In this document: positions 1 through 7,171 of the stretch, piece after piece
Layout: every line of letters starts with the position of its first letter
Numbering within the stretch: position 1 is the stretch's first letter
The notes under the pieces: model-generated
Databases searched by the model: none
Seen by the model: only the letters and a program-made list of their open reading frames with translations
Told to the model about the DNA's origin: nothing
Assembly: GCA_947367415.1 (NCBI GenBank)
Contig: CANBEE010000031.1
Span: 1 to 15,417, forward strand
DNA: 15,417 bases
Reading direction: 5' to 3'
From: an uncultured Bacteroidales bacterium
Lineage (GTDB): Bacteria; Bacteroidota; Bacteroidia; Bacteroidales; Bacteroidaceae
Program-made: the position numbers and the translations under genes

Positions 1-1572
1 GCGCTCGACTCGGTACCCCATGCCCTGGCAACAGAATACCTCACACGCTTCCAAGAAGAGGTGCGCCGCATACAGGCACCCGTACTGGGCGTGAGCAAGC
101 AATACATGGAGGCTGGGCGCCCCGAGAGTCTGCTGTCGAACCTCACGGCCGACATCCTGCGAGAGGCGGCCCTGAGGTATGGCGGCACGATGGCCGACGT
201 AGGCATCATGAACATGGGCGGACTGCGCAGCTCGCTGCCCGAGGGCAACATCACGGTGGGCGACGTGTACAAGGTGTTCCCCTTCGAGAACAAGCTCTTC
301 ACGCTGACGCTGACGGGCGAGCAGCTCCTCGACCTCTTCAGACGCTTTGCTGCCGTAGGCGGACAGGGCATCAGCGGAGCCGAAATCGTCATCGGCCAAG
401 CAAACGGGCAGCCCTGCCTGACACAGGCAACCGTAGCAGGAAAACCCATCCGTAAGGACAAGACCTACCGCATAGCCACCATCGACTACCTCGCCGAGGG
501 AAACGACGGCATGAGCACCCTGCGCGACGGCACCGAACGCCGACTCTTCGACACGCTCACCCTGCGCCAAGTGGTGACCAACTATATCGTGGAGCAAACC
601 AAGCAGGGCAACATGATAGAATCAAGGCTGGAGGGGAGGATTAGGAGCCTGACTGCTGGCATCGCGACGAAGACTGATAAAAAAGAATCCCCGATTGCAA
701 CCAAAACAACCACATCCGCTCCTTCTGAGGAATTGGCTGAAAATAAATCCTTAAGTACCAATTCCAATACCCGCAGCGATGTCAGTAGCCCCCTCTCCTT
801 GGGAGAGCCCGGGGGGAGAGGCCCCCATTTGACCATCCTCCACACGAGCGACACACACAGCTGCATCGAGCCCGACAGCAAGACGGGGCTGGGCGGCTAT
901 GTGCGCCGAGCCACCTTCGTGGAGCAAGTGCGTAAGGACAATCCCAAGGCACTGCTGGTCGACTGCGGCGACTTCTCGCAAGGCTCGCTCTACTACAACC
1001 TCTTCAAGGGAGCAGCCGAGGTGGTGCTGATGGATGTCATCGGCTACGATGTGGCCACCATAGGCAATCACGAGTTCGACTTCGGCCTCGACAACATGAT
1101 GCGCATCTTCGCCATGGCCGAGTTTCCCATCGTGTCCACCAACTATGACTTCACGGGCACCGTCGTGGAGGCTTTCGTGCGCCCCTATCACGTCATCAAG
1201 GTCGACGGGGTGCGCGTCGGGTTCGTCGGCGTAGGTCCCCAACTGGAGGGCTTGGTGGCCGAGGCCAACTGCAAGGGCGTGAAGTACCGCGACCCCATCG
1301 TGGCAGCCGACTCCGTAGCAGCCATCCTCAAGGAGCAGGAGCGGTGCGACGTAGTGGTGTGCCTCTCGCATCTGGGATGGAAAACAGGCAATGGCGTCGA
1401 CGACGAACACCTGATTGCCGGCACTCGCCACCTCGACCTCGTACTCGGCGGACACACCCACTCCTACTTCAAGGAGCCACTCTACTACAAGAATCTCGAC
1501 GGACGCGACATCATGCTGATGCATGTGGGCAAGAACGGACAGTACGTGAGCGAGACGGTGATTGGGTTTTAG
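1..1572 (+). CDS. Secreted 5'-nucleotidase, permuted: 5'_nucleotid_C domain followed by metallophosphatase domain (5'-partial)
   Basis: The frame is open from base 1, so the start (and any signal peptide) lies outside the window; 523 residues are visible. Residues about 25-215 are a 5'-nucleotidase C-terminal (substrate-binding) domain: N71-MGGLR, FPFEN at 93-97 and AEGNDG at 165-170. Residues about 278-523 are a calcineurin-like metallophosphatase domain with all metal-binding blocks: D284-T-H286, D321-C-G-D324, G-N356-H357-E, S-H457-L-G and G-H485-T-H487. In UshA-type enzymes the order is the reverse. In Bacteroidales the two domains are, from memory, often separate adjacent genes in the order seen here, so this looks like a fusion of such a pair. 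The linker (about 216-277) is Lys/Thr/Ser rich, has no Met before the catalytic domain, and contains a GC-rich palindromic repeat. Predicted role: periplasmic or surface hydrolysis of nucleotides for salvage. The family is sure; the exact substrate is not. Confidence 0.9.
   Translation, partial: ALDSVPHALATEYLTRFQEEVRRIQAPVLGVSKQYMEAGRPESLLSNLTADILREAALRYGGTMADVGIMNMGGLRSSLPEGNITVGDVYKVFPFENKLFTLTLTGEQLLDLFRRFAAVGGQGISGAEIVIGQANGQPCLTQATVAGKPIRKDKTYRIATIDYLAEGNDGMSTLRDGTERRLFDTLTLRQVVTNYIVEQTKQGNMIESRLEGRIRSLTAGIATKTDKKESPIATKTTTSAPSEELAENKSLSTNSNTRSDVSSPLSLGEPGGRGPHLTILHTSDTHSCIEPDSKTGLGGYVRRATFVEQVRKDNPKALLVDCGDFSQGSLYYNLFKGAAEVVLMDVIGYDVATIGNHEFDFGLDNMMRIFAMAEFPIVSTNYDFTGTVVEAFVRPYHVIKVDGVRVGFVGVGPQLEGLVAEANCKGVKYRDPIVAADSVAAILKEQERCDVVVCLSHLGWKTGNGVDDEHLIAGTRHLDLVLGGHTHSYFKEPLYYKNLDGRDIMLMHVGKNGQYVSETVIGF
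789..826. repeat. GC-rich palindromic repeat inside a coding linker
   Basis: A C-rich arm (CCTCTCC, 792-798) is complementary to a G-rich arm (GGAGAGG, 815-821), and CTCTCC (793-798) can alternatively pair with GGAGAG (802-807). It encodes SPLSLGEPGGRGP in the linker of the permuted nucleotidase. Its base composition and repetitive look differ from the coding sequence on both sides. It resembles, from memory, short dispersed palindromic repeats common between genes in Bacteroidota; that identity is inference. Confidence 0.6.
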
Positions 1573-1583
1573 GGTGATGGGGG

Positions 1584-1636
1584 TCCTTAAAGTCCTTAAA
1601 GACTTTAAAGGCCTTAAAGACCCTAGAGACCTAAAG
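1584..1636. repeat. Tandem 9-bp repeat, about six imperfect units, between convergent genes
   Basis: Units of the form TCCTTAAAG follow one another at 1584, 1593, 1602 (ACTTTAAAG), 1611 (GCCTTAAAG), 1620 (ACCCTAGAG) and 1629 (ACCTAAAG, 8 bp). Unit three contains the perfect palindrome CTTTAAAG (1603-1610), so the array can fold on itself. It fills almost the whole gap between the stop of the nucleotidase and the stop of the minus-strand patatin gene, so it may act as or with a bidirectional terminator (inference). Confidence 0.75.
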
Positions 1637-1640
1637 CCCC

Positions 1641-3956
1641 CTAAAACTCATACCCGAAGCTGAAGTAAGCACCGAAGCGGTGATGCAGGTCGTTCCAGTG
1701 CGCATAGAGCGAGAGAGGACCTATGGTGGTATTGTACACCAGTCCGCCACCAAATCCCCAGATGTCATCGCCTTCGGCGGCTTGGCCCAGCGTGTTGCAG
1801 CTATGAGCATAGTTGGCTATTGCCGAGAAGTAGAAGTCTGAGGCGAGTTGCTGCCGCAGTTCCATGCGCAGCACAGCCAATTGGCGTCCGGTGAACTCAC
1901 ACCCTGTAAGCCCCACAAAGGGAATCTGCTGACGGGTATAGCGCCCTGCCAAGTAGCCACCGATATTGTTGCCATAGACAAAGGGCACGGCATCGCCCAA
2001 GAGGAGGCGCACCGAAGCAGCAGGCAGCAACACAGTGCCACGCCCCAGAGAGAACGCCGCAGAGGCATTGGCCTGTAAAGCCCAGAAGTTGGTACCCTCG
2101 CGGCTGCGGTTCCTTATATTATATGCAGCCTCCAGCCCGTAGGCATAGCCCGAGGTGGGCAGGTAGGGAGCATTGAACAGATTATTGCGTAGCGAGGCGT
2201 AGAGCCCCACATAGGAGTCGTGGCTCTGCGTATCGGTATAGCTCCGCTCGGGCAGCTCCTCGCGATAGAGGTCATGGACGAGAAAGTAGTCATAGCGGGC
2301 ACCAAAACGCAGGTCATAATTGCGCGAGAGCACATCCGACAGATACACATCGCTGCCATAGAAGTGGTAGTTGAAGGCATGCGAACTCTTGTTGTAGAAG
2401 CGGTTGACATCGGAGAACCAATACTTGAGCGACACATTCACCTGAGGCACCTTGCGGAAAGCATAGGCTGCATGGGCCTCGACCCACGGATTGATGCTCA
2501 GGCGCGTGGTGAGGTCGAGCTTCGGCCCCGTCAGCTTGAGGCGATTGATGCCCACGCTGAAGAGTGCGGCTGCCGCCTCCTCGGAGTCGATACGCAGTCC
2601 CAGCTCCACCTGATTGAGCGGATTGCTTGTCAGCAGCATCTCCAGCGTATAGGGTCCCTCGCCCAGCAAGTGATACTGCACCGATGAGAAAGTGCCCATG
2701 CCATAGATGCGCTCCACGACATCGGTCAGCATGTCCTCACCAAAGGGAGCACCCTCCTCGATGCCATATCGGGCCAGCAATGCCAGTATATCGTCGCGGT
2801 CGGCCCCACGGACGAGAATCTCCTGCAACCGACAATTGGCTGTTGACAAGTGACAAGTGCTCCTCAGCCGTGCAGAGTCCTGCTCATTGGCTTGCAGCTC
2901 CTCGCCCCACTGGGCAGACAGCCTGTCCTTCAGTGCCTCCAGCTGCGGCTTGCTCTCCAAGGCCGTATGGTAGCCAATCTCCACCAGCTGGCTCAGGCGT
3001 AGCGTGTCGAACCCCATGACAGGATAGCTTCCCACCTTGGGCATGATGAGGAGGTCGGTGTCATCGACGTTGCGCCGGTGCAGCTCTGCCCCCATCGTGC
3101 CGATGAGCCGCTCGAAGATGCCTGCAAACGAATGCAGCTCGCTGGGATTGGGCGCCCCTGTACTCAGGTCCACGCCGATGACAATGTCGGCTCCCATATC
3201 ACGGGCCACATTCACGGGATAGTTGTTTACCACGCCCCCATCGACCAGCACCAAGCTATCCTTATATACCGGGTAGAACACGCCGGGGATGGACATGCTG
3301 GCACGCATGGACTCTGCTATATACCCTTGGTCGAGCACCACGGCATTGCCCGTGACCATATCTGTCGCCACGCACGCAAAGGGACGGGGAAAAGCCTCGT
3401 AGCTCATCGAATCGTGATAGGCAATGGTGAGCTCGGTGAAGGTGTTGAGCAGGTTCTGCCCATCGATGAGCCCTGGGCGTGCCAGCACCTTGGGAAACGC
3501 CCGTTCGCTGCTACGGCGCACCTTGATGCCGGCATCGCGATAGCGTGCATTGCTCTCGGTACGCACATTGTTGACATAGGGGATGTTCACCTGATACATC
3601 TGCTCGGCCATACGCAGCACATAAGGCTGCATGTAACGCGGCACGTTGTTGCTCAGCAGCAGCTTCCAGTCTTGCGCCATGAGCAGCGAGTCCATCTCGT
3701 CGGCCGTATACCCTATGGCATACAAAGCCCCCACGATAGCTCCCATGCTGGTGCCGGCAACGTAGTCGATAGGAATCTGCATCTCTTCGATGAGGCGTAT
3801 CACCCCCACGTGTGCAGCGCCACGTGCACCACCTCCGCTCAAGACAAGAGCCACCTTGGGGCGTTCAGCCCCTGTAGTATCACCACCCTGCTGCGCATAG
3901 CACATTGGCACCACACACAGCAGCACAATACATACGGTCGCAAAAAATCTTTTCAT
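1641..3956 (-). CDS. Patatin-like phospholipase with POTRA and outer-membrane beta-barrel (type Vd autotransporter-like)
   Basis: The start is placed at the ATG ending at 3956 (771 aa); an in-frame GTG lies just one codon upstream. Residues 1-21 are a Sec signal peptide ending near CYA/QQ. The patatin domain (about 33-330) has the oxyanion loop SGGGARGAAHVG (40-51), nucleophile elbow G-T-S70-M-G and the DGG motif with catalytic Asp239. A POTRA-like segment follows (about 385-445, starting CRLQEILVRGA), then a C-terminal barrel of alternating aromatic strands ending in a terminal Phe (FGAYFSFGYEF), as expected for BAM-dependent insertion. This architecture is that of PlpD-type lipases: the barrel anchors the lipase in the outer membrane. 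The linker between patatin and POTRA carries a short tandem repeat. It lies 101 bp downstream of the PorT-like gene on the same strand, so cotranscription is possible; a weak -7-like element (TATGATTG on the minus strand, 3983-3990) could also drive it alone. Confidence 0.92.
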   Translation of the reverse strand: MKRFFATVCIVLLCVVPMCYAQQGGDTTGAERPKVALVLSGGGARGAAHVGVIRLIEEMQIPIDYVAGTSMGAIVGALYAIGYTADEMDSLLMAQDWKLLLSNNVPRYMQPYVLRMAEQMYQVNIPYVNNVRTESNARYRDAGIKVRRSSERAFPKVLARPGLIDGQNLLNTFTELTIAYHDSMSYEAFPRPFACVATDMVTGNAVVLDQGYIAESMRASMSIPGVFYPVYKDSLVLVDGGVVNNYPVNVARDMGADIVIGVDLSTGAPNPSELHSFAGIFERLIGTMGAELHRRNVDDTDLLIMPKVGSYPVMGFDTLRLSQLVEIGYHTALESKPQLEALKDRLSAQWGEELQANEQDSARLRSTCHLSTANCRLQEILVRGADRDDILALLARYGIEEGAPFGEDMLTDVVERIYGMGTFSSVQYHLLGEGPYTLEMLLTSNPLNQVELGLRIDSEEAAAALFSVGINRLKLTGPKLDLTTRLSINPWVEAHAAYAFRKVPQVNVSLKYWFSDVNRFYNKSSHAFNYHFYGSDVYLSDVLSRNYDLRFGARYDYFLVHDLYREELPERSYTDTQSHDSYVGLYASLRNNLFNAPYLPTSGYAYGLEAAYNIRNRSREGTNFWALQANASAAFSLGRGTVLLPAASVRLLLGDAVPFVYGNNIGGYLAGRYTRQQIPFVGLTGCEFTGRQLAVLRMELRQQLASDFYFSAIANYAHSCNTLGQAAEGDDIWGFGGGLVYNTTIGPLSLYAHWNDLHHRFGAYFSFGYEF
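2831..2857. repeat. Short TGACAAG tandem repeat in the patatin-POTRA linker
   Basis: On the plus strand GACAATTG (2831-2838) is followed by two exact head-to-tail copies of TGACAAG (2844-2850, 2851-2857). In the protein this reads STCHLSTANCR, a Cys-containing stretch just before the POTRA segment that looks unlike either domain. It resembles, from memory, the TTGTCAATTGTC-type microsatellites found between genes in Bacteroidales. Confidence 0.5.
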
Positions 3957-4057
3957 CACTTACACCTATTGTGCAGCGATAACAATCATATGCGCCGAAT
4001 GTTCCCTTAGAAATTGTCGGAAGCAGAAAAAAGGTGAATACCGCCCAATGAAGTATG

Positions 4058-4804
4058 CTACTCGAAATAGAAGGTGAGCACCACCATGCGGCTCGATGCC
4101 CCGTCGAGCGACTCGGTATACTTCAGCAGGTTCTTGTCTATGAGGTCGCTACGGTCCTTGACCAACAGGTCGGTAAGTCCGAAGCAAAACTTAATCTCAG
4201 GAATGAACTTGAAGAATGGCAGATAGAAATCACACCCCATGCCCAACTCCAACGCCATGTCAAATCGCTTGGTCAGCAATGCCTTCTGCTTCTTCACGGT
4301 GAGGTCAATCATCGGGGATAGGCCTACTACAACGTAGGGGCGATAGTTATTGAAGCGCTGGGCAGCATATTTTACATTTATGGGGACAGAGAGGTACGTG
4401 GATTTGATATTCTGCTTCTCCTCTTTCCCACTCTTCTGCTCACGGAAACGCACCATCTTGTCGCCAAAGTGCATGGTAGGGACGACGCGCAGTGCCAAAT
4501 GTTGTGTAAGGTACCATTCGCCCAACACGCCCACCGAAAAGCCTGGATTATAGGCTGCCACATCCGTAAACCACGCCTCCTCGGTGCCATCCTCCAAGGT
4601 ATGCACATACCCATTGTTGGTAAATTCGAGGTCCTGCATGTGGAGGCCGAAGAGGAAGCCATAGTGCCAGCGACGCATATCGATATACGGGCGGTTCTGC
4701 ACCTTGCGCTCTTGCGCAAAGTGCCTCTGTGGCAGCATGGAAAAGATTATCAATGCCACCACGCCGACTATCCAAGCATGGCCGATGTGCCTTGTAGCAT
4801 TCAT
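4058..4804 (-). CDS. porT: PorT-like outer-membrane beta-barrel protein (type IX secretion-associated family)
   Basis: The open frame extends to 4939, but the ATG ending at 4804 is chosen (248 aa) because it gives a clean signal peptide (hydrophobic core about residues 11-23, cleavage near RHFA/QERK), while the upstream extension overlaps the divergent ferredoxin promoter. The mature protein starts with the block RPYIDMRRWHYGFLFGLHMQDLE split around residues 36-58, a pattern I associate with PorT/SprT. It continues with alternating strand segments typical of a small 8-strand barrel (GVLGEWYLTQHLALRVVP, YLSVPINVKYAAQ, YVVVGLSPMIDL, MALELGMGCDFYL) and ends with an aromatic C-terminal strand (VVLTFYFE). 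PorT is an accessory outer-membrane factor of type IX secretion. No other secretion component and no protein with a C-terminal sorting domain is visible here, so a live type IX system cannot be concluded. A general PorT-family outer-membrane barrel is the safe call. Confidence 0.75.
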   Translation of the reverse strand: MNATRHIGHAWIVGVVALIIFSMLPQRHFAQERKVQNRPYIDMRRWHYGFLFGLHMQDLEFTNNGYVHTLEDGTEEAWFTDVAAYNPGFSVGVLGEWYLTQHLALRVVPTMHFGDKMVRFREQKSGKEEKQNIKSTYLSVPINVKYAAQRFNNYRPYVVVGLSPMIDLTVKKQKALLTKRFDMALELGMGCDFYLPFFKFIPEIKFCFGLTDLLVKDRSDLIDKNLLKYTESLDGASSRMVVLTFYFE

Positions 4805-4903
4805 ACGAATGTATAACGAAGAGGAAGCACAAATATTATTTAGACAGCGTACAAATTTGGAAGAAAAGGCATGCAAAAGGGAACATCGGGTGCAGAAAAG
4901 CAT

Positions 4904-4911
4904 TACCTTTG
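4904..4911 (+). promoter_or_regulatory. Bacteroidota -7 element of the ferredoxin promoter
   Basis: TACCTTTG matches TAnnTTTG and lies 35 bases before the ferredoxin ATG, predicting a leader of about 29 nt. No TTTG is seen at the usual -33 distance. The element lies within the upstream open extension of the minus-strand PorT-like gene, supporting the shorter start for that gene. Confidence 0.55.
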
Positions 4912-4946
4912 CGGTGTTAGTATGAATCACTTTAAACAATAGTATT

Positions 4947-5117
4947 ATGGCTTACGTAATTAATGACGACTGTATCAAGTGCGGTACTTGCGTTGATGAG
5001 TGCCCCTCTGAGGCTATCTCTGAAGGCGATACCAAGTATGTAATCGATCCCGCTGCTTGTGTTGACTGTGGCACATGCGCTGATGCTTGCCCCTCTGAGG
5101 CTATTCATCCGGAATAA
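4947..5117 (+). CDS. 2[4Fe-4S] ferredoxin, clostridial type
   Basis: A 56-residue protein, normal length for bacterial 2[4Fe-4S] ferredoxins, with two complete CxxCxxCxxxCP motifs: C9, C12, C15, C19-P20 and C38, C41, C44, C48-P49. The two halves are near copies (CPSEAI occurs twice), including an exact 17-base direct repeat in DNA (5001-5017 and 5088-5104). It is a small soluble low-potential electron carrier in the cytoplasm, in anaerobes typically serving pyruvate or 2-oxoacid:ferredoxin oxidoreductases, hydrogenases or Rnf. It stands alone: divergent from the PorT-like gene, with its own -7 element and a strong terminator after it, so its partners cannot be read from context. Codons are of the common, highly expressed type. 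Confidence 0.95.
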   Translation: MAYVINDDCIKCGTCVDECPSEAISEGDTKYVIDPAACVDCGTCADACPSEAIHPE

Positions 5118-5139
5118 TCTGATACAGCATTATGGTTTT

Positions 5140-5176
5140 TAAGGGATGTTCTATGAAGGACATCCCTTATTTTTTT
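5140..5176 (+). terminator. Rho-independent terminator of the ferredoxin gene
   Basis: A perfect 10-bp stem, TAAGGGATGT (5140-5149) with ACATCCCTTA (5160-5169), a 10-base loop, then seven T (5170-5176). It lies 22 bases after the stop codon. Confidence 0.93.
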
Positions 5177-5180
5177 ACTG

Positions 5181-5239
5181 AAATTCGTTTGGGGCAGCTT
5201 ATTTGAGGAGAGTTTATTTTGAGGGTAGCCTATTTTTGG
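5181..5239. repeat. Degenerate tandem repeat of about 15 bp, three to four copies
   Basis: Copies AGCTTATTTGAGG (5196-5208), AGTTTATTTTGAGG (5211-5224) and AGCCTATTTTTGG (5227-5239) follow with periods of 15-16 bp. A weaker copy may begin at 5181 (AAATTCGTTTGGGG). The rest of this 336-base gap (to the transporter start at 5454) shows a 9-mer repeated 10 bp apart (CCCATATTT at 5264 and 5274) and the transporter promoter. Short open frames crossing it on both strands show no family features and are not called. Confidence 0.55.
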
Positions 5240-5376
5240 TTTTAGCGCGTCATTCCGAAACGCCCCATATTTTCCCATATTTACAGAAACAGGAGCATAA
5301 AAACAGGGGCAATCACTGCAATATTCCGCCAAGAGCCTCTAATACATGCTTAAAAAGCCTCAAATGCAGCGTTTTT

Positions 5377-5408
5377 TTTGGCCGATTGCGCAGTAATGAT
5401 TATCTTTG
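5377..5408 (+). promoter_or_regulatory. Promoter of the peptide transporter gene (-33 TTTG / -7 TATCTTTG)
   Basis: TTTG (5377-5380), a 20-base spacer, then TATCTTTG (5401-5408). Both boxes and the spacing match the Bacteroidota housekeeping sigma consensus. Transcription would begin near 5414, leaving a leader of about 40 AT-rich bases before the ATG at 5454. Confidence 0.8.
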
Positions 5409-5453
5409 TTCGTTTTTAGAAAAATAGTATTCATTAATTAATAACACAATTTT

Positions 5454-7109
5454 ATGTTTGAAGGACAACCAAAAGGGCTTTATGCATTAGCTTTGGCGAA
5501 CACAGGTGAACGCTTTGGCTACTACACGATGCTTGCAATCTTTACTCTCTTCTTGCAAGCGAAGTTCGGTTTCTCTGCAGCAGAAGCTGGACAGTTTTAT
5601 TCAATTTTCTTGGCAGGTGTATACTTCTTGCCAATGGTAGGCGGTATCCTTGCCGACAAGTTTGGCTATGGGAAGATGGTTACCATCGGTATCTTCATCA
5701 TGTTCCTTGGCTACGCACTGCTCGCTATCCCCACAGGTGCCGACACCATGGGCTTGGCCATGATGATTGGTGCATTGGCACTGATTGCTTTGGGTACAGG
5801 TCTTTTCAAGGGTAACCTCCAGGTTATGGTAGGTAACCTCTACGACGAGAGCAAATACTCAACACGCCGCGACTCAGGATTCTCACTTTTCTACATGGCT
5901 ATCAACATAGGCGCAATGTTTGCTCCTACCGCAGCTACAGCAGTTACCAACTGGATTCTCGGCAAGGCAAACCTGAGCTACCATGCACGTATCCCTGAGT
6001 TGGCACACAACTTCCTCGACGATACAATCACCCCTGAGAACCTCGCTACACTGGGTCGTCTGCAAGCCGAGCAGGGCTATGTAGGGCCTATGCCCGAGTT
6101 CTGTCAGGTATACCTCGACCAGCTGTCACAAGCCTACCACTACGGTTTTGCAGTAGCATGCATCTCACTGATTGCCTCTATTGCAATATACTATGGTTTC
6201 CGTGGCACATTCAAGCACGCCGACTACAACGCCAAGACCCAGCCCAAGACTGGTGATGTTGCAGTAGAAGAACTGACTCCGAAGCAGACAAAAGACCGTC
6301 TCGTGGCCCTCGTTCTCGTATACATCGTGGTACTCTTCTTCTGGATGGCCTTCCACCAGAACGGTGCGACATTGACATTCTTTGCACGTGACTACACACA
6401 ACCCTTCGCTACAGGTTTCATGAGCCTTGGTATTAGCGTATGGAACCTTGCCGTGGCAGCCATCGCCGTATACGCTTTGTTCGGCATATTCCAGAACAAG
6501 AAGAAGGTAGTTCCCGCAATCATTTCAGTAGCCTGCTTGGCATTCCTCGTATACCAATACATCGGATTGCCCGAGTCTACTCCTATCCTGCCTCAAATCT
6601 TCCAGCAGTTCAACCCCTTCTTTGTTGTTGCTTTGACTCCCGTATCAATGGCTGTGTTCAGCTCATTGGCGAAGAAAGGTAAGGAACCTTCTGCACCCCG
6701 TAAGATTGGTCTTGGTATGCTTATCGCAGCTCTCGGCTTCGTTATCATGGCCGTTGCATCTATTGGCCAGCCCAACCCCACTGCTCTCAGTGCTGGTGCC
6801 GAGGCCAACCTCGTATCACCCAATTGGCTTATCTCTACCTACCTTGTACTAACCTTTGGCGAATTGTTGCTGTCACCGATGGGCATCTCATTCGTAACCA
6901 AGGTAGCACCTCCCAAGTACAAAGGTCTGATGATGGGTGGTTGGTTTGCAGCTACAGCGATTGGCAATTACCTCACCGTTATTGGCCCCACATTGTGGGA
7001 CAAGAATATCCCCCTTTGGGTACTCTGGGCTGTAATGATTGGCGTATGCCTCGTATCATTCATCTTCATCTTCTCTATCATGAAGAAACTTGAAGCAGTA
7101 GCCAAGTAA
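5454..7109 (+). CDS. POT/PTR2-family proton-coupled oligopeptide transporter
   Basis: A 551-residue inner-membrane protein of the major facilitator fold, with about 14 hydrophobic segments. The N-terminal block reads NTGERFGYY (16-24), corresponding to the ExxERFxYY motif on helix 1, and the PTR2 signature appears as FSLFYMAINIGAMFAP. The helix-7 block WMAFHQNGATLTFFA is also typical. A hydrophilic stretch of about 60 residues (roughly 170-235) separates helices 5 and 6, and an extra pair of helices precedes the C-terminal bundle. Family members import di- and tripeptides using the proton gradient. The first Glu of ExxER is Asn16 here, although Glu19 and Arg20 remain. It is a single-gene unit with its own promoter and terminator, and uses preferred codons, suggesting strong expression. 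Family assignment is firm; di/tripeptide specificity is inferred. Confidence 0.93.
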   Translation: MFEGQPKGLYALALANTGERFGYYTMLAIFTLFLQAKFGFSAAEAGQFYSIFLAGVYFLPMVGGILADKFGYGKMVTIGIFIMFLGYALLAIPTGADTMGLAMMIGALALIALGTGLFKGNLQVMVGNLYDESKYSTRRDSGFSLFYMAINIGAMFAPTAATAVTNWILGKANLSYHARIPELAHNFLDDTITPENLATLGRLQAEQGYVGPMPEFCQVYLDQLSQAYHYGFAVACISLIASIAIYYGFRGTFKHADYNAKTQPKTGDVAVEELTPKQTKDRLVALVLVYIVVLFFWMAFHQNGATLTFFARDYTQPFATGFMSLGISVWNLAVAAIAVYALFGIFQNKKKVVPAIISVACLAFLVYQYIGLPESTPILPQIFQQFNPFFVVALTPVSMAVFSSLAKKGKEPSAPRKIGLGMLIAALGFVIMAVASIGQPNPTALSAGAEANLVSPNWLISTYLVLTFGELLLSPMGISFVTKVAPPKYKGLMMGGWFAATAIGNYLTVIGPTLWDKNIPLWVLWAVMIGVCLVSFIFIFSIMKKLEAVAK

Positions 7110-7130
7110 TCTCCAACAAGAGCATATAAG

Positions 7131-7165
7131 AATAGCCGCGCATCTCGATGTGCGGCTATTTTCTT
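7131..7165 (+). terminator. Rho-independent terminator of the peptide transporter gene
   Basis: A 13-bp stem with one G-T wobble, AATAGCCGCGCAT (7131-7143) with ATGTGCGGCTATT (7148-7160), loop CTCG, followed by a T-rich tail. It lies 22 bases after the stop. Confidence 0.93.
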
Positions 7166-7171
7166 AGAAGA

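Noticed and set aside
751..1524. Minus-strand open frame of 257 codons opposite the nucleotidase
   Set aside because: It is antisense to conserved metallophosphatase motifs; its His/Val-rich translation reflects the complement of GC-rich codons and shows no domain.
3078..4010. Plus-strand open frame of 310 codons opposite the patatin gene
   Set aside because: The minus strand carries clear signal peptide, patatin motifs and barrel here; the opposite translation has no recognisable features.
4805..4939. Longer N-terminus of the PorT-like protein
   Set aside because: The extension buries the signal peptide and overlaps the divergent ferredoxin promoter; the internal ATG at 4804 fits better.
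5105..5427. Short open frames on both strands between ferredoxin and the transporter
   Set aside because: They cross the terminator, repeats and promoter, and their translations look like translated repeats; no family features.
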